Source of the DNA: Streptomyces sp. JJ66
GTDB taxonomy: Bacteria; Actinomycetota; Actinomycetes; Streptomycetales; Streptomycetaceae
Assembly: GCF_019303495.1 (NCBI RefSeq)
Contig: NZ_JAEVFI010000002.1
Coordinates: forward strand, 284,441-348,440
DNA: 64,000 bases
Direction: 5' to 3'
Below, piece after piece: positions 53,007-62,206 of the stretch. Every line of letters starts with the position of its first letter. Positions within the stretch are counted from its first letter, which is position 1. The notes beneath the pieces are model-generated. The model ran no database searches and was not told the DNA's origin. It was given only the letters and a program-made list of their open reading frames with translations. Both the position numbers and the translations under genes were made by a program.

Positions 53007-53512
53007 GCGGCCCTCCGATACGGGTCGATAGGCGAGCTGGAGGTGCCACTGATCCGCGTGCCGATGTCGAGTCCGATCATGGCCAGGCCACGCACCTGGC
53101 AGCTGACCTCCACGGAGAACAGGCCGCCCGGTTCGAAGCCCGCGCTGGTCTTGCGTACCGTCGGCGGCCCAGTGCAGATGTCGCCGAGGTCCGCGGCGGC
53201 CGCCTGCCGGGCCGCCGCCATCGCGGCGCCCGCCTCCCGCTGGAGCGACCCCGCGCGGGCCGCGTCGCGCGCGGCACTGTCCACGGAGCTGCGGCCGTCC
53301 ACGAGCTGCCCGAAGGCGACCAGGACCAGCACGAACATCATCATCACCGGAGCCAGGATGACGACCTCGATGGTGGACAGTCCGGCGTCCCCCTTCCCGG
53401 TGGCCGCTGGGTGCTCAGCACACCGGTTCTCCCCGTGACAGCCGTTCATGGGGAGCCCGCACCCGACGGTCCGGGCCTCGTCGTCTCCGCCGCTGGGCCG
53501 CATCACCACCAC
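53003..53512 (-). CDS. tadE: TadE-like pilus protein
   Basis: A 169-aa TadE family protein. A pilin-like Gly/Glu-containing leader (GLSTIEVVILAPVMMMFVLVLVAF) sits at about 44-67. The GLSTIE motif is where a prepilin peptidase would cut before the Glu, although no peptidase gene is in the window. The C-terminal domain has two cysteines (ICTGPP, VSCQV). The GTG start at 53512 has GGGGGA close upstream. It overlaps tadG. Confidence 0.83.
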   Translation of the reverse strand: MVVMRPSGGDDEARTVGCGLPMNGCHGENRCAEHPAATGKGDAGLSTIEVVILAPVMMMFVLVLVAFGQLVDGRSSVDSAARDAARAGSLQREAGAAMAAARQAAAADLGDICTGPPTVRKTSAGFEPGGLFSVEVSCQVRGLAMIGLDIGTRISGTSSSPIDPYRRAA

Positions 53513-53513
53513 G

Positions 53514-53957
53514 TCATCCCCCGTCCGGCACGAAGCGTTCCACCGGTCCCCGCGAGGTGGCGGTCACGTTCAGGTCCATGCCCGGGAACACCGAGGGGAC
53601 CCGTGCGCGCACCTGAACACCGACGGTGGACTGTTCCGGCTGCATCGTGGTGACGCTCGGTCCGACCAGCAGCTGGGGGCCCAGTTGCTGGATATAGCTG
53701 TTCGCCTTCCGCGTCGCCTTGCCGCGCCAGCCGCCCGGGTCGGCGTCCGCCTCGGCCCGCGCCGTGCGCGCACCGGCCTGTGCCGCCGCCTCGGCGATGT
53801 TCTGCGCGAAGAAGTACAGACCGAACTGGACGGTCAGGAAGATCATGAAGAACAGGACCGGCGTCAGGACGACGAACTCGATGGCGGTCATGCCCCGCTC
53901 ACCCCGGGCGGACACCTCGTCCGTCCGGCGGCGCACCCAGCTCGCCAGCCGTTGCAT
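53514..53957 (-). CDS. TadE-like pilus protein (second copy)
   Basis: A 147-aa TadE family protein with MTAIEFVVLTPVLFFMIFLTV as its processing site and membrane helix, followed by a small extracytoplasmic domain. The ATG at 53957 is chosen because a GGGG ribosome site sits about 6 nt upstream; ATG 53963 is nearly as good. Paired TadE copies are usual in Tad loci. Confidence 0.83.
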   Translation of the reverse strand: MQRLASWVRRRTDEVSARGERGMTAIEFVVLTPVLFFMIFLTVQFGLYFFAQNIAEAAAQAGARTARAEADADPGGWRGKATRKANSYIQQLGPQLLVGPSVTTMQPEQSTVGVQVRARVPSVFPGMDLNVTATSRGPVERFVPDGG

Positions 53958-54061
53958 GCCCATCCCCGTTGACCGTTCCGTTTCCGCTTCCGTTTCCCGG
54001 ACCGTGCTCAGCAGTTGCCACAAGGCGTCCGTCGCAACGGCGTCATGGCGCCTTCAGCACC

Positions 54062-54310
54062 TCAGCAGGTGCCCGACGCCTGGGCCCCCGCGATGCAGTC
54101 CTCCACCTTGTGCGCGCCCTCGCTGAGCGCCCCGTTGATGATGGCGGCCACGACGCCGACGATGGCGACGACCACCGCGGAAATGATCACCCACTCCACG
54201 GCGGACGCCCCACGGTCGAGCTCACCGGAGCGGGCACGCTGGACGCGTCCCTGGAAAAACGTGATCAGGAAGTCCACCGCCGGGTGGCTGGCGTTCCGCA
54301 TGCGGTTCAT
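54062..54310 (-). CDS. flp: Flp-type major pilin
   Basis: An 82-aa precursor. A basic N-terminal leader of about 30 residues is followed by SGELDRGASAVEWVIISAVVV, the Flp cleavage motif Gly-Ala ... Glu, and a hydrophobic core. The C terminus has two cysteines (EDC and SGTC). This is the building block of the Tad/Flp pilus used for surface attachment. It lies between TadE and TadC on the same strand. Confidence 0.88.
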   Translation of the reverse strand: MNRMRNASHPAVDFLITFFQGRVQRARSGELDRGASAVEWVIISAVVVAIVGVVAAIINGALSEGAHKVEDCIAGAQASGTC

Positions 54311-54362
54311 AGCTGTACTCGTCCTCTCGTAACGTGCAAAGACAACGGCCGGGCGTCCGGGG

Positions 54363-55295
54363 TCAGACCTGAAAGACCCTGATCGCCGCCGGATAGATCA
54401 GGAAGACCAGGAAGCCGGCGCACAGCAGGAGTTGCGCGACCAGCATGGACTGTGACTTCTCCCCCGCCGCCCCCTCGATCTCGGCCAGTTCCCGGTGCCG
54501 CATCGTCTCCGCCCGGGAGGCCAGCGACGCACGCACCTTCGCCCCGTCGTCGGCGACCAGCGCGAGGGAGGAGGACAGGTCCTTCAGTTCCTCCACGCCA
54601 AGTTCGTCCCCAAGCCGCGCCAGCGCCTCCCACTGACTGTGACCGGTAATCCGGGCATCGGCAAGTGCCGCCTGGATACGGCGGAACGCCCAGCCGTCGC
54701 TGACCTCGGCCGCCGCTTTGAGCGCTTCCGGCAGGCCGCGTCCGCCGGCGAGGTTCATGGAGACCAGGTCGAGGTAGGCCCCGACGACGCGTCGCAGGTC
54801 ACGGCGCTTCTCAGCGGCGTCGCGCCGCACTTCGAGGTCCGGGAGGAAGAAGAACAGCGCCGCGCACGCCAGCGCGAGCCACACCGGGATGACCGGGCTG
54901 TCCCCGAACCCGGACACCCACACGACGGCGAAGAGCAGGGGGCCGAAGAACATCCCGGCGGCCGCCAGCAGCACCTTGGTGGCCAGAAACCCTTCCCAGC
55001 CGCGCTCCAGCACGTTGAGGTCGGCCCGCAGCGAACGCAGCTCCCACCCCTGGGCGCGGTAGAAATCGGCCACCCTGTCACCGAGGTTCGCCCGCGCCCC
55101 GGCCAGCCTCCCGGTGCCGCTGGGGCCCGGTCTGGCAGCGGACGGGGCACCGCGCCGGGCGCGCATCGCGTCCACCCGGGCCAGCGCCTCCAGGGAGCTG
55201 CGCCGGGACGGCGCCAGAGCGCGTACCAGCACGTACACGCCGAACCCGAGGAGGGCTCCGAGCAGCACGATCGGCGTCATGGACGACATCGTCAC
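54363..55295 (-). CDS. tadC: TadC inner-membrane platform protein (T2SSF)
   Basis: A 310-aa type II/IV secretion F-domain protein. N-terminal helix (MTPIVLLGALLGFGVYVLV), a basic cytosolic segment, a pair of helices at about 110-150, the F domain (NLAGGRGLPEALKAAAE and QWEALARLGDELGVEELKDL) and a final helix (LLLCAGFLVFLIYPAAI). With TadB it forms the pilus platform. The GTG start at 55295 overlaps the tadB stop as GTGA. Confidence 0.88.
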   Translation of the reverse strand: MTMSSMTPIVLLGALLGFGVYVLVRALAPSRRSSLEALARVDAMRARRGAPSAARPGPSGTGRLAGARANLGDRVADFYRAQGWELRSLRADLNVLERGWEGFLATKVLLAAAGMFFGPLLFAVVWVSGFGDSPVIPVWLALACAALFFFLPDLEVRRDAAEKRRDLRRVVGAYLDLVSMNLAGGRGLPEALKAAAEVSDGWAFRRIQAALADARITGHSQWEALARLGDELGVEELKDLSSSLALVADDGAKVRASLASRAETMRHRELAEIEGAAGEKSQSMLVAQLLLCAGFLVFLIYPAAIRVFQV

Positions 55296-56248
55296 GGGCG
55301 GATCACCTGCCGGTGGGGTTCGTTCTGCGTAGCCCCAGGCTCGCCGGGGGCGCGGGGGCGGCCCATGGCGGGCCGCCCGGGGCGGACCAGGAAGCGCTCG
55401 GGCGTCTCGATGGTGGACAGCTTCCGCAACCACCAGAAGCCGAGCCCGAACAGGCCACAGACCACAGCGAGGACGGCCTGGCCCATCGGGCTCGTGTAAG
55501 GCTCCACGAAGTCACGGTTGAACAAGGAGAGGCCGACGACGAACGCGATGGACACCCCCACCACGATCTGCACGCTGCGCCGCGTGGAGGCCCGCTGCGC
55601 CATCACCCGCTGGCGCATGTCCACCTCCTCGCGCGAGGACTTGGCCAGGGCCCCGAGCACCTCCCGAAGGCCCGGTCCGCGCAGCCGCGCGTTGAGGATG
55701 AGGGAGGCGACGATGATGTCCGCCGAGGGGTCGTCGAGTTCGTCGGCCAGCTCCTGCAAGGCATCCGGCAGCGGCGTGCGGGCGCGGAGCCGGTCGATGA
55801 GCGCGTCCAGGTGCGGCCGGATGGACGGCGCGGCTGCCCGGGCCGACGCCGGAATGGCCTGCTCCAGGCCCACCGCGCCCGCGATGGTGTCCCGCAGCGA
55901 CTCCGTCCAGGAGGCGAGTGCCTCGATACGGCGCATGGCCGCGCGCTCCTGACCCGCGCCGCCGAAGAGCCGGTCCCAGGTGAAGACGAGCACGCCCGCC
56001 GCGATCGCGGCCACCGGCCAGCGCGTCAGCAGCAGGATCAGCAGCGCGACGCCCGTCGCCAGGGAGCCCCGCCGACTGGCGAACTTCGCCAGCTCGGACA
56101 GGCGTCTCTCAGCCCGCGCCCTCTCCTGCTCCGTCTTCGCCGGCAGACCCCGCAGGGCCACGATGACCAGCGCGACACCGCCACCGACCGCGACACCGCA
56201 CAGCAGCGCGTACAGCACCGGCAGCGAGAAGACTCCCGTCAGCTCCAC
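55292..56248 (-). CDS. tadB: TadB inner-membrane platform protein (T2SSF)
   Basis: A 318-aa F-domain protein with helices near 10-30, about 60-90 and at the C terminus (AVLAVVCGLFGLGFWWL). The F domain includes ESLRDTIAGAVGLEQAIPASA and SADIIVASLILNARLRGPGL. It partners TadC. The GTG start at 56248 has GTGAGGG upstream; the stop overlaps tadC by GTGA. Confidence 0.88.
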   Translation of the reverse strand: MELTGVFSLPVLYALLCGVAVGGGVALVIVALRGLPAKTEQERARAERRLSELAKFASRRGSLATGVALLILLLTRWPVAAIAAGVLVFTWDRLFGGAGQERAAMRRIEALASWTESLRDTIAGAVGLEQAIPASARAAAPSIRPHLDALIDRLRARTPLPDALQELADELDDPSADIIVASLILNARLRGPGLREVLGALAKSSREEVDMRQRVMAQRASTRRSVQIVVGVSIAFVVGLSLFNRDFVEPYTSPMGQAVLAVVCGLFGLGFWWLRKLSTIETPERFLVRPGRPAMGRPRAPGEPGATQNEPHRQVIRP

Positions 56249-56255
56249 GGTTCCC

Positions 56256-57569
56256 TCACCCCCATGCCTGGTCGGGCCGGTACCCCTGGCGCACGAGCTC
56301 CTCCAGGCACGCCACCGGGGCGTGCGCGACCGGCGAGCCGCCCGGGCCTTCGGTGAACACCTCGCTGGACAGCACCCGTCCGTCCACGCCGTTCACTTCC
56401 CGGATCGAGGTCACGGTGCGGTGCAGGCGTCCGCCGGCCTGATAGGTGTTGCGGCGTTCGACGAAGACGACGAAGTTGATCGCACCGGCGATCAGCATCT
56501 GGCTCGCCTCGATGGGCAGCCGTTCGCTGGCCTGGAGCGCGTACGTCGAGATGCGGTTGAAGACCTCACTGGAACTGTTCGCGTGGATCGTGGACAGCGA
56601 ACCGTCGTTGCCCTGCGACATGGCGTTGAGCATGGTCACGATCTCGTCGCCGAGCACCTCACCGACGATGACGCGCGAGGGGTTCATCCGCAGGGAACGG
56701 CGCACCAGCTCGGCCATGCTGATGGAACCCAGCCCCTCGGAGTTGGGCAGGCGCTCCTCGAAGGCCACCACGTTGGGGTGCAGATCGGGAAACTGGTCCA
56801 GGCCGAGTTCCAGGGCACGTTCGACCGTGATCAGGCGTTCGTTCGGGGGTATCTCGTTGGCGAGAGCACGCAGCAGCGTCGTCTTCCCCGCGTTCGTGGC
56901 CCCGGCGATCATCACGTTCTTGCGGGCGCGGACCGCGGCGACGAGGAAGCTGCCCACCTCGCGCGTCAACGTGCCGTTTCCCACCAGGTCGCTGACGAAC
57001 ACCTTGCCCATGCGGGCTCGGCGGATGGACAGGGCGGGCCGACGCGTCACGTCCATCACCGCCGACAGCCGGGAGCCGTCGGGCAGCCGCAGGTCGAGCT
57101 GCGGGTTGGCGGAGTCGAACGGCCGCGAGGACAGACCGGAGTAGGCCCCGAGGATCTGGATGAGCTCGACCAGCTCCTCGTCGCTCTCGGCCACCGGCTC
57201 GCCGCGTACCTCCCGGCCGTCGGCGTAGCCGACGAAGACCTGGTCGCAGCCGTTGATGTCGATGTTCTCGACCTGCGGGTCGTCGAGCAGCGGCTGGAGG
57301 CGGCCGACACCGAACAGCGCGGCGTGCACGGCCGCCGCGTACGCCTCCTCCTGGTGGGCGTCCAGCGGCGAGCGGCCAACGCTGATCTCCGCCCGCGCAT
57401 AGTCCTCCAGGATCTGCGCGATGACGGCCCGCGCGTACTGCCGTTCGTCCTCGGCCGACATCGGCGTGATGCCCGCGGCCTGGTCACCGCGGCGCTGGTC
57501 GGCTATGCGGTCTCCGGCCTCCTGGCGGAAGCGCTTGACGAGCTGGTGATCGACGGCCGCCTCGCTCAC
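56256..57569 (-). CDS. tadA: TadA/CpaF secretion ATPase
   Basis: A 437-aa hexameric traffic ATPase that powers pilus assembly. Walker A GATNAGKT (about 225), Asp box, the Walker B region (ERALELGLDQFPDLH), the His box (STIHANSSSEVFNRI) and RMNPSRVIVGEV. It lacks membrane helices. The GTG at 57569 overlaps the tadZ stop (GTGA); it ends 7 bp before tadB. Confidence 0.93.
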   Translation of the reverse strand: MSEAAVDHQLVKRFRQEAGDRIADQRRGDQAAGITPMSAEDERQYARAVIAQILEDYARAEISVGRSPLDAHQEEAYAAAVHAALFGVGRLQPLLDDPQVENIDINGCDQVFVGYADGREVRGEPVAESDEELVELIQILGAYSGLSSRPFDSANPQLDLRLPDGSRLSAVMDVTRRPALSIRRARMGKVFVSDLVGNGTLTREVGSFLVAAVRARKNVMIAGATNAGKTTLLRALANEIPPNERLITVERALELGLDQFPDLHPNVVAFEERLPNSEGLGSISMAELVRRSLRMNPSRVIVGEVLGDEIVTMLNAMSQGNDGSLSTIHANSSSEVFNRISTYALQASERLPIEASQMLIAGAINFVVFVERRNTYQAGGRLHRTVTSIREVNGVDGRVLSSEVFTEGPGGSPVAHAPVACLEELVRQGYRPDQAWG

Positions 57570-58732
57570 GGCGTGGCCCCCGTCGGCGGAGCGGGTCGCT
57601 GGTGCGGCTGCTCAGCGTACGGCTGGCCGCTCGGGTACGGGGACCCGGGCTGCTGCGGGCCGGGCTGGTGGCCGGTGACGGTCTGCTGACCGGTGGTGTG
57701 CTGGCTTACCCGGTGGTGCGCCGGGACGCCGGGTTCCTGACCGGCGGCCTGCGCGGCCCCCGGTGGCTGGCCGCCGTGCTGCGGTGGGACCCCCGTCGGC
57801 TGGCCCGCCCGCTGCGGGGCCTGCGCCTGCTGGCCAGGCGAGGGAGGCTGTCCCTGCGCCTGCGCCTGGCTGTACTGCTGGCGTGCGTAGGACTGTGCGG
57901 CGGCAGCCTGGGGCTGGGGCTGAGGTGCCCAGGCAGCGGCGTAGTTCTGCTGCAGGTCGGCCACGACCTTGCGCACCGAGCGCACCAGCAACGACTTCTC
58001 CACCCTGCCCCGGCGCCGGCCGGCGAGTTGCCCGGCCCCGGCCGCGTCGTCCGCCACCACGCCGATCACCCGGGCCCCGGTGTTCGCGGACACGAGCATG
58101 TTGTTGACCTGCGCGGCCACCTTCACGTCCCCGTGCGCGTCCGCGATCAGCAGCACGCCGATGGCGGGCAGGCCCAGCTGCGCCGCTCCGCGTTGCGTAC
58201 CGTGCAGACGTGCGGACAGCGCGGCGGCTCGATCCCGCACCCGGGCCAGGTGTTCTGGCTCCGTCCGGGTAACGAGAACCAGCATGGCCGCGTGCTGAAG
58301 GGTATCCAGCACCGGCGACTGGGGGCCCACGCGACCGCAGTCGGCGACGACGTCGGCCGCCGCTTCCTGGTGCGGCGATTCGGCGAGCGACGCGAACGCG
58401 CGGCCCAGCGCGTCCCACTGCCCGGCTAGCCCCACGGACTGCTCGGCCGTGCCCAGCCCCAGCAGCACGTCGAGCCCGCCCGCCATGCGCTGGGTGTGGT
58501 CCCACAGCTGTTCGGCGGCCAGCCCGCGCCGCGCCGTGGCAGCCAGCGAGAGCATGCCGGTGTTGGGGTCGAGTGTGCGGCCGCTGGGTGCGGTGCCCCG
58601 GTAGACGAGATCACCGCCCGCCGGGTCGAGTTCCGCGAGCAGCGCCCGGCGCGGCCACACCGCCGCGAGTGCCACGGCCGTCGTCGTCACACCGGGTGAG
58701 CCCTTGTCGGCGGCGAGAGCGATCAAAGCCAT
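57566..58732 (-). CDS. tadZ: TadZ/CpaE-like ParA-type ATPase
   Basis: A 388-aa ParA/MinD-like protein that positions the pilus. The deviant Walker A (ADKGSPGVTTTAVALA) and the aspartate (ELDPAGGDLVY) are present, followed by a Rossmann-type core. The C-terminal 110 residues are a Gln/Pro/Gly/Ala low-complexity tail. Start ATG 58732 with GAGGGG upstream. It overlaps tadA by 4 nt. Confidence 0.87.
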   Translation of the reverse strand: MALIALAADKGSPGVTTTAVALAAVWPRRALLAELDPAGGDLVYRGTAPSGRTLDPNTGMLSLAATARRGLAAEQLWDHTQRMAGGLDVLLGLGTAEQSVGLAGQWDALGRAFASLAESPHQEAAADVVADCGRVGPQSPVLDTLQHAAMLVLVTRTEPEHLARVRDRAAALSARLHGTQRGAAQLGLPAIGVLLIADAHGDVKVAAQVNNMLVSANTGARVIGVVADDAAGAGQLAGRRRGRVEKSLLVRSVRKVVADLQQNYAAAWAPQPQPQAAAAQSYARQQYSQAQAQGQPPSPGQQAQAPQRAGQPTGVPPQHGGQPPGAAQAAGQEPGVPAHHRVSQHTTGQQTVTGHQPGPQQPGSPYPSGQPYAEQPHQRPAPPTGATP

Positions 58733-58742
58733 CCGGCGCCCC

Positions 58743-59453
58743 TCAGTCCGTGGCCGGCACGATGACCAGTGACACCGCACCCGCGGCGGCCGCCTTCGTC
58801 AGCGCCGCCGCCTCGTTCTCCCGCACCCGCAGCGACACCGGCAGGTCGGAGCTGAGTGAGCTCTCCCCCGGCCTGCTCAACTCCGCCACCTTCGCCCTGT
58901 TCACGAGCAGTTCGTCCCGCGTGCCCGTTCCGTCCTCGTCGCCGTCTCCGCCACGGGCATCGCCCCCGACCCGGTAGGCGGCCACCGTGTCGCCCTCCTT
59001 CAACCCGGTGGGGTACTGCCCCGCGCTGAGCGAGAGTCCGACGACGACCTCCCCGCTCGCGAGCCCGGCCTCCTCCGTGAGCATCGGCGCGACGAGAACC
59101 GTCCCCTTCACCAGGTCGGTCGAGGACCGGTACTTCTTCTTCAGCAGTTCACGGTGGCTGTACAGCACGTACTGCACCGCGGAGTCCTCCGCCACCATCA
59201 CCGGCTCGATCGCGGACTGTGGAATGTGCTGCCCAGCGGGCACCCGCTCGGTGATGCGCACGGCCTCCACCCGGTTTCCGGCCTGCATGACGAGCATGGT
59301 CGCACCCAGCGCGCCGACGAGGATGAGCAGCACCGCCAACGCCGCCAGCGCGGGCTTGCGCTCACGCGGCGCGGACGGCAGCCGATCCCCGACCGAATCC
59401 CCGCCCCGCGACCCACGATGCGCACCCGCGACAGCCTTCTCCTGGGCCCTCAC
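58743..59453 (-). CDS. CpaB/RcpC-like SAF-domain protein
   Basis: A 236-aa protein with one N-terminal helix (KPALAALAVLLILVGALGATMLVMQ) and an SAF/CpaB-type domain (ITERVPAGQHIPQSAIEPVMV, STDLVKGTVLVAPML). CpaB/RcpC is the periplasmic-side assembly factor of Tad pili in Gram-negative bacteria; its actinobacterial counterpart sits at the wall side. GTG at 59453 with a G-rich ribosome site. It is the first gene of the Tad group, 10 bp from tadZ. Confidence 0.85.
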   Translation of the reverse strand: MRAQEKAVAGAHRGSRGGDSVGDRLPSAPRERKPALAALAVLLILVGALGATMLVMQAGNRVEAVRITERVPAGQHIPQSAIEPVMVAEDSAVQYVLYSHRELLKKKYRSSTDLVKGTVLVAPMLTEEAGLASGEVVVGLSLSAGQYPTGLKEGDTVAAYRVGGDARGGDGDEDGTGTRDELLVNRAKVAELSRPGESSLSSDLPVSLRVRENEAAALTKAAAAGAVSLVIVPATD

Positions 59454-59662
59454 CTCAATACCCCCGCACGCACGTGTTCCTGACCCGGTTCCCCCGGTTA
59501 CACCTGCCTCCGGCTTCCCTGGCGTTCGACGCTCTCCGCCGACTTCACCAGGCGCCCGCAGATTATCAGCCACCACCGACACCGCCACGAGGAGCCCCTG
59601 CCCGCCCCAGCCACCGTCACACCTCCCTGACAAACGGCACAAAGCCACCAGTAAGCGTGCCC

Positions 59663-60355
59663 TCAGCCCTCTGCGCCGACCTCGAAGGTGAGAGTGCGGC
59701 CTATGTGCGCGAGCCGGGTGCAGTAGGAGTCGAGCAGGAAGACCGACGGCGTGGCGATGGTCACGTATACGCAGTAGGCACACGGAGCGGGCACGATCAG
59801 CTGAAGGGAGGCCACCGGCAGTGGGGCGGGGACGGAGCCCCCTTCCTGCGCCGGGAGTTGCAAGGACCGCAGCGACGTCGACATCACGGCCGGGCCGCAA
59901 GGCAGTTTCACGGCGAGGAGCATGTCCTGCGGACCCTGCCAGCCCTTGCCCAGATCAAAGTCGAGCTCCAGGAGGCCGCGCTGCCCCGCGAACAACGACC
60001 TCTCCTTTGCCCGGTAAATGCCTTCCCCCGCTAGTAGACCGTCGTCGTGGCCGCTGGCCCGGACGGAGACCGCGAGGAGCCCCATGGACAGGCGTTCGTC
60101 GCCGTCCACCTCCTCGGTGCCGACGCACAGGGCGTTGAGAATAGTGAGCTCTTCGGCACTCACGCGGGACAGCTGGCTGCGGATCTGCGCGCTCGCGGAG
60201 AGCCGCTGGTTCTCGTCGGTTTCCGGCAGCAGTGTGGCCATAGCCTCCTGCCAGCCGTCCGAGGCGGTGGGCTCCGGAAGGCGGACGAACTCCTCAGGAA
60301 CCTCGTACGTGAACGCGTACGGAATGTCCCGGGCATCTGCGACGTCCTCGATCAT
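59663..60355 (-). CDS. third protein of T7SS-like operon, function unknown
   Basis: A 230-aa protein, mostly beta-like, with Pro- and Leu-rich segments and several cysteines (ALCVG, LPCGP, APCAYC, DSYC). No signal peptide or helix pattern. It follows the WXG effector-like gene with an ATGA overlap, so the two are translationally coupled. By position it could be an immunity protein, chaperone or accessory factor for that effector. I found no domain that settles it. Confidence 0.8.
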   Translation of the reverse strand: MIEDVADARDIPYAFTYEVPEEFVRLPEPTASDGWQEAMATLLPETDENQRLSASAQIRSQLSRVSAEELTILNALCVGTEEVDGDERLSMGLLAVSVRASGHDDGLLAGEGIYRAKERSLFAGQRGLLELDFDLGKGWQGPQDMLLAVKLPCGPAVMSTSLRSLQLPAQEGGSVPAPLPVASLQLIVPAPCAYCVYVTIATPSVFLLDSYCTRLAHIGRTLTFEVGAEG

Positions 60356-61707
60356 GCGGCCGTTCCCCACTGCGAGGGCTGGAGGGCGCTGGTGAAGCTG
60401 GCCCCGGCGGAAGTGAGGGTAGCGGGGGCATCGAGCCGGGGGCGGCCGGACGCCGCAGCCGCAGGCTCGTCGGCAGCGACATATTCGCGGGTGGCTGAGA
60501 GCGGGCCGAGCAGCGGGATGTCGGAACCGTTCCAGTCCCCGTCCAGCCAGCGTCCGTTGTTGCTGTTGGAGCCGAGGGCGAAGGCGGCCCCCGCAACGGT
60601 AGCCGTACCGTCCACCACCTTCCCGGTGGCGAAGTGCGTCCACCCCTTCGCGGACATCCTGAAGCCTCGCGCGGAATTGGCAACACCGCTCGGGAGCTGG
60701 CGCAGGCCGCCCAGCACGTTGCCCGGCCGTACCCGGGAGAGGGCAGCCGCGAACCCCTGCGTTGCTCGAAGGGTCCGGCCCGCCTGCACAAGCACCATGC
60801 CGGACTTGGCGAGCGCCGAACCAGCCAGGCCGACGCCGCCGGTGAGGACACCCGCAGCATCCCAGGCGAGTGTCTGCCAGGTGACGCCTTCGGCTCCGCC
60901 GGCCAGGGCGGCCGCATGGAATCCAAGAGCGCCCGCACCGACAAGGAAGCCGATCAGCGCTAGGCCCGCGATGCCGCCGAAGGGCATGGCGAACAGGCAG
61001 ATGATGCCGATGACGAGAGCCAGGTCAGCCAGGAAGTCACCGATCAGCTTCCAGAAGTCGGGGTCCGTCACCGTCTCCCACGCAGCGGCGGCGAAGTCGG
61101 CGATCGCGTCCACCGCTTCCTCGAACCAGCCGGGTTCCGGCGGAGCATCGTCGGCCGCGTCGCGGATAGTGCGCTCGGCACCGCCTGCCGCCTCGGTGAA
61201 CTCAGTGTGCAACGTGCGGGCACGGTTGCGGATGCTGGTGAGTTCGTCGTTGGCGGTGTCCAGCGCGCGCTGCTTGTCCTGCTTCTTGGACTCGTGGGCG
61301 TCCTTCTCTGCGTCGGTGAACTGGGAAACGTCCGTGGGCAAGGCATCCACAGCGCTCTGCGCAGCGCTGACGCACTGGACGGCGCTAGCGGCCTCGTCCT
61401 CCAGCCGGCGGGCGCGGGCCTGGAAGCCGGAGAGCTGGGTCTCCCAGGACGACAGGGCGCGGTGCGCCGCGCCCATCGAGCCGAGCGCCTTCTGAAGATA
61501 CGGAGAGACTGGCGCGACCGAGTCGCTGAACGCCGTCCCCGACTCACCGACCCACAAGCCGTCGGAGGTGCCCAGCTTGTCGACCTCCGTCTTCGCCGTC
61601 CCGCTGTCCCGGGAAACCCGGCCGAGGGCCGACACGAGCTGGCCTACGGCCTCCAGATCACCTGGAGCCGGGTCGAAACCGAGGTTGGGGTACGTCGAGG
61701 AACCCAT
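60352..61707 (-). CDS. WXG100-like effector candidate with membrane region
   Basis: A 451-aa protein. The N-terminal 110 residues form a WXG100-like helical hairpin (W52-V-G54 in LWVGESG). A coiled segment (about 110-190) follows. At 220-270 are closely spaced hydrophobic segments (LADLALVIGIICLFAMPFGG, GLALIGFLVGAGALGF). The C-terminal 180 residues are Gly/Ala/Ser-rich with no toxin motif I can see. This is the form expected for a type VII secreted effector. It shares one base with the EspC-like partner (TAATG at 61707). Confidence 0.85.
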   Translation of the reverse strand: MGSSTYPNLGFDPAPGDLEAVGQLVSALGRVSRDSGTAKTEVDKLGTSDGLWVGESGTAFSDSVAPVSPYLQKALGSMGAAHRALSSWETQLSGFQARARRLEDEAASAVQCVSAAQSAVDALPTDVSQFTDAEKDAHESKKQDKQRALDTANDELTSIRNRARTLHTEFTEAAGGAERTIRDAADDAPPEPGWFEEAVDAIADFAAAAWETVTDPDFWKLIGDFLADLALVIGIICLFAMPFGGIAGLALIGFLVGAGALGFHAAALAGGAEGVTWQTLAWDAAGVLTGGVGLAGSALAKSGMVLVQAGRTLRATQGFAAALSRVRPGNVLGGLRQLPSGVANSARGFRMSAKGWTHFATGKVVDGTATVAGAAFALGSNSNNGRWLDGDWNGSDIPLLGPLSATREYVAADEPAAAASGRPRLDAPATLTSAGASFTSALQPSQWGTAA

Positions 61708-62012
61708 TACTTGTCCCCCTTTTCGGAAGCCTTCTCCAGCTCCTGGCGGTACTTGTCGTCCAGCTTGGTGAGGTCCTCCGCCGCGCCGTCGACCACCTTG
61801 CTGATGCCCCTCGTCAGCTTGGCAAGCTGGCCGAAACCGTAGTTCCAGGAGTCCGCGAAGTCGTCACAGGCCGCCTGGAGGCCGGAGTCACCGACCTGCG
61901 ACGCGTCCGTGTGCTGCATCTCCCTGGAGGCGTCTCTCATGCGGCCACCGCTCGACTCCAGCGTTCTGGCCATGCCTTTGACCTCGTCCGTGGCGAACTT
62001 GAAGAAGGACAT
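61707..62012 (-). CDS. EspC/WXG100-like T7SS partner protein
   Basis: A 101-aa four-helix-type small protein. The central W56 lies in DSWNYGFG (W-x-x-G rather than strict W-x-G) between two amphipathic helices, the pattern of EspC-like type VII secretion targets. It is encoded first in the operon, before the larger WXG protein, as a co-secreted partner. GTGAG lies immediately before the ATG at 62012. Confidence 0.85.
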   Translation of the reverse strand: MSFFKFATDEVKGMARTLESSGGRMRDASREMQHTDASQVGDSGLQAACDDFADSWNYGFGQLAKLTRGISKVVDGAAEDLTKLDDKYRQELEKASEKGDK

Positions 62013-62206
62013 CTCACCCTATCCCCCGTGAAACGGTATCTCGGTGCGGTGATGGGCCCTTGGCCCCCGACGACCGAGGTTAGCGCTCACGCCAGGCTCA
62101 TACCGTCACCAGTGTGTAGCCGCCGTCGGATGCTGGCCGCGACACTTGGCGTGTCATCATCACTCAGCAATGACGTACGCGGCGTCTCAGCGCACGAGGA
62201 GGCGGA

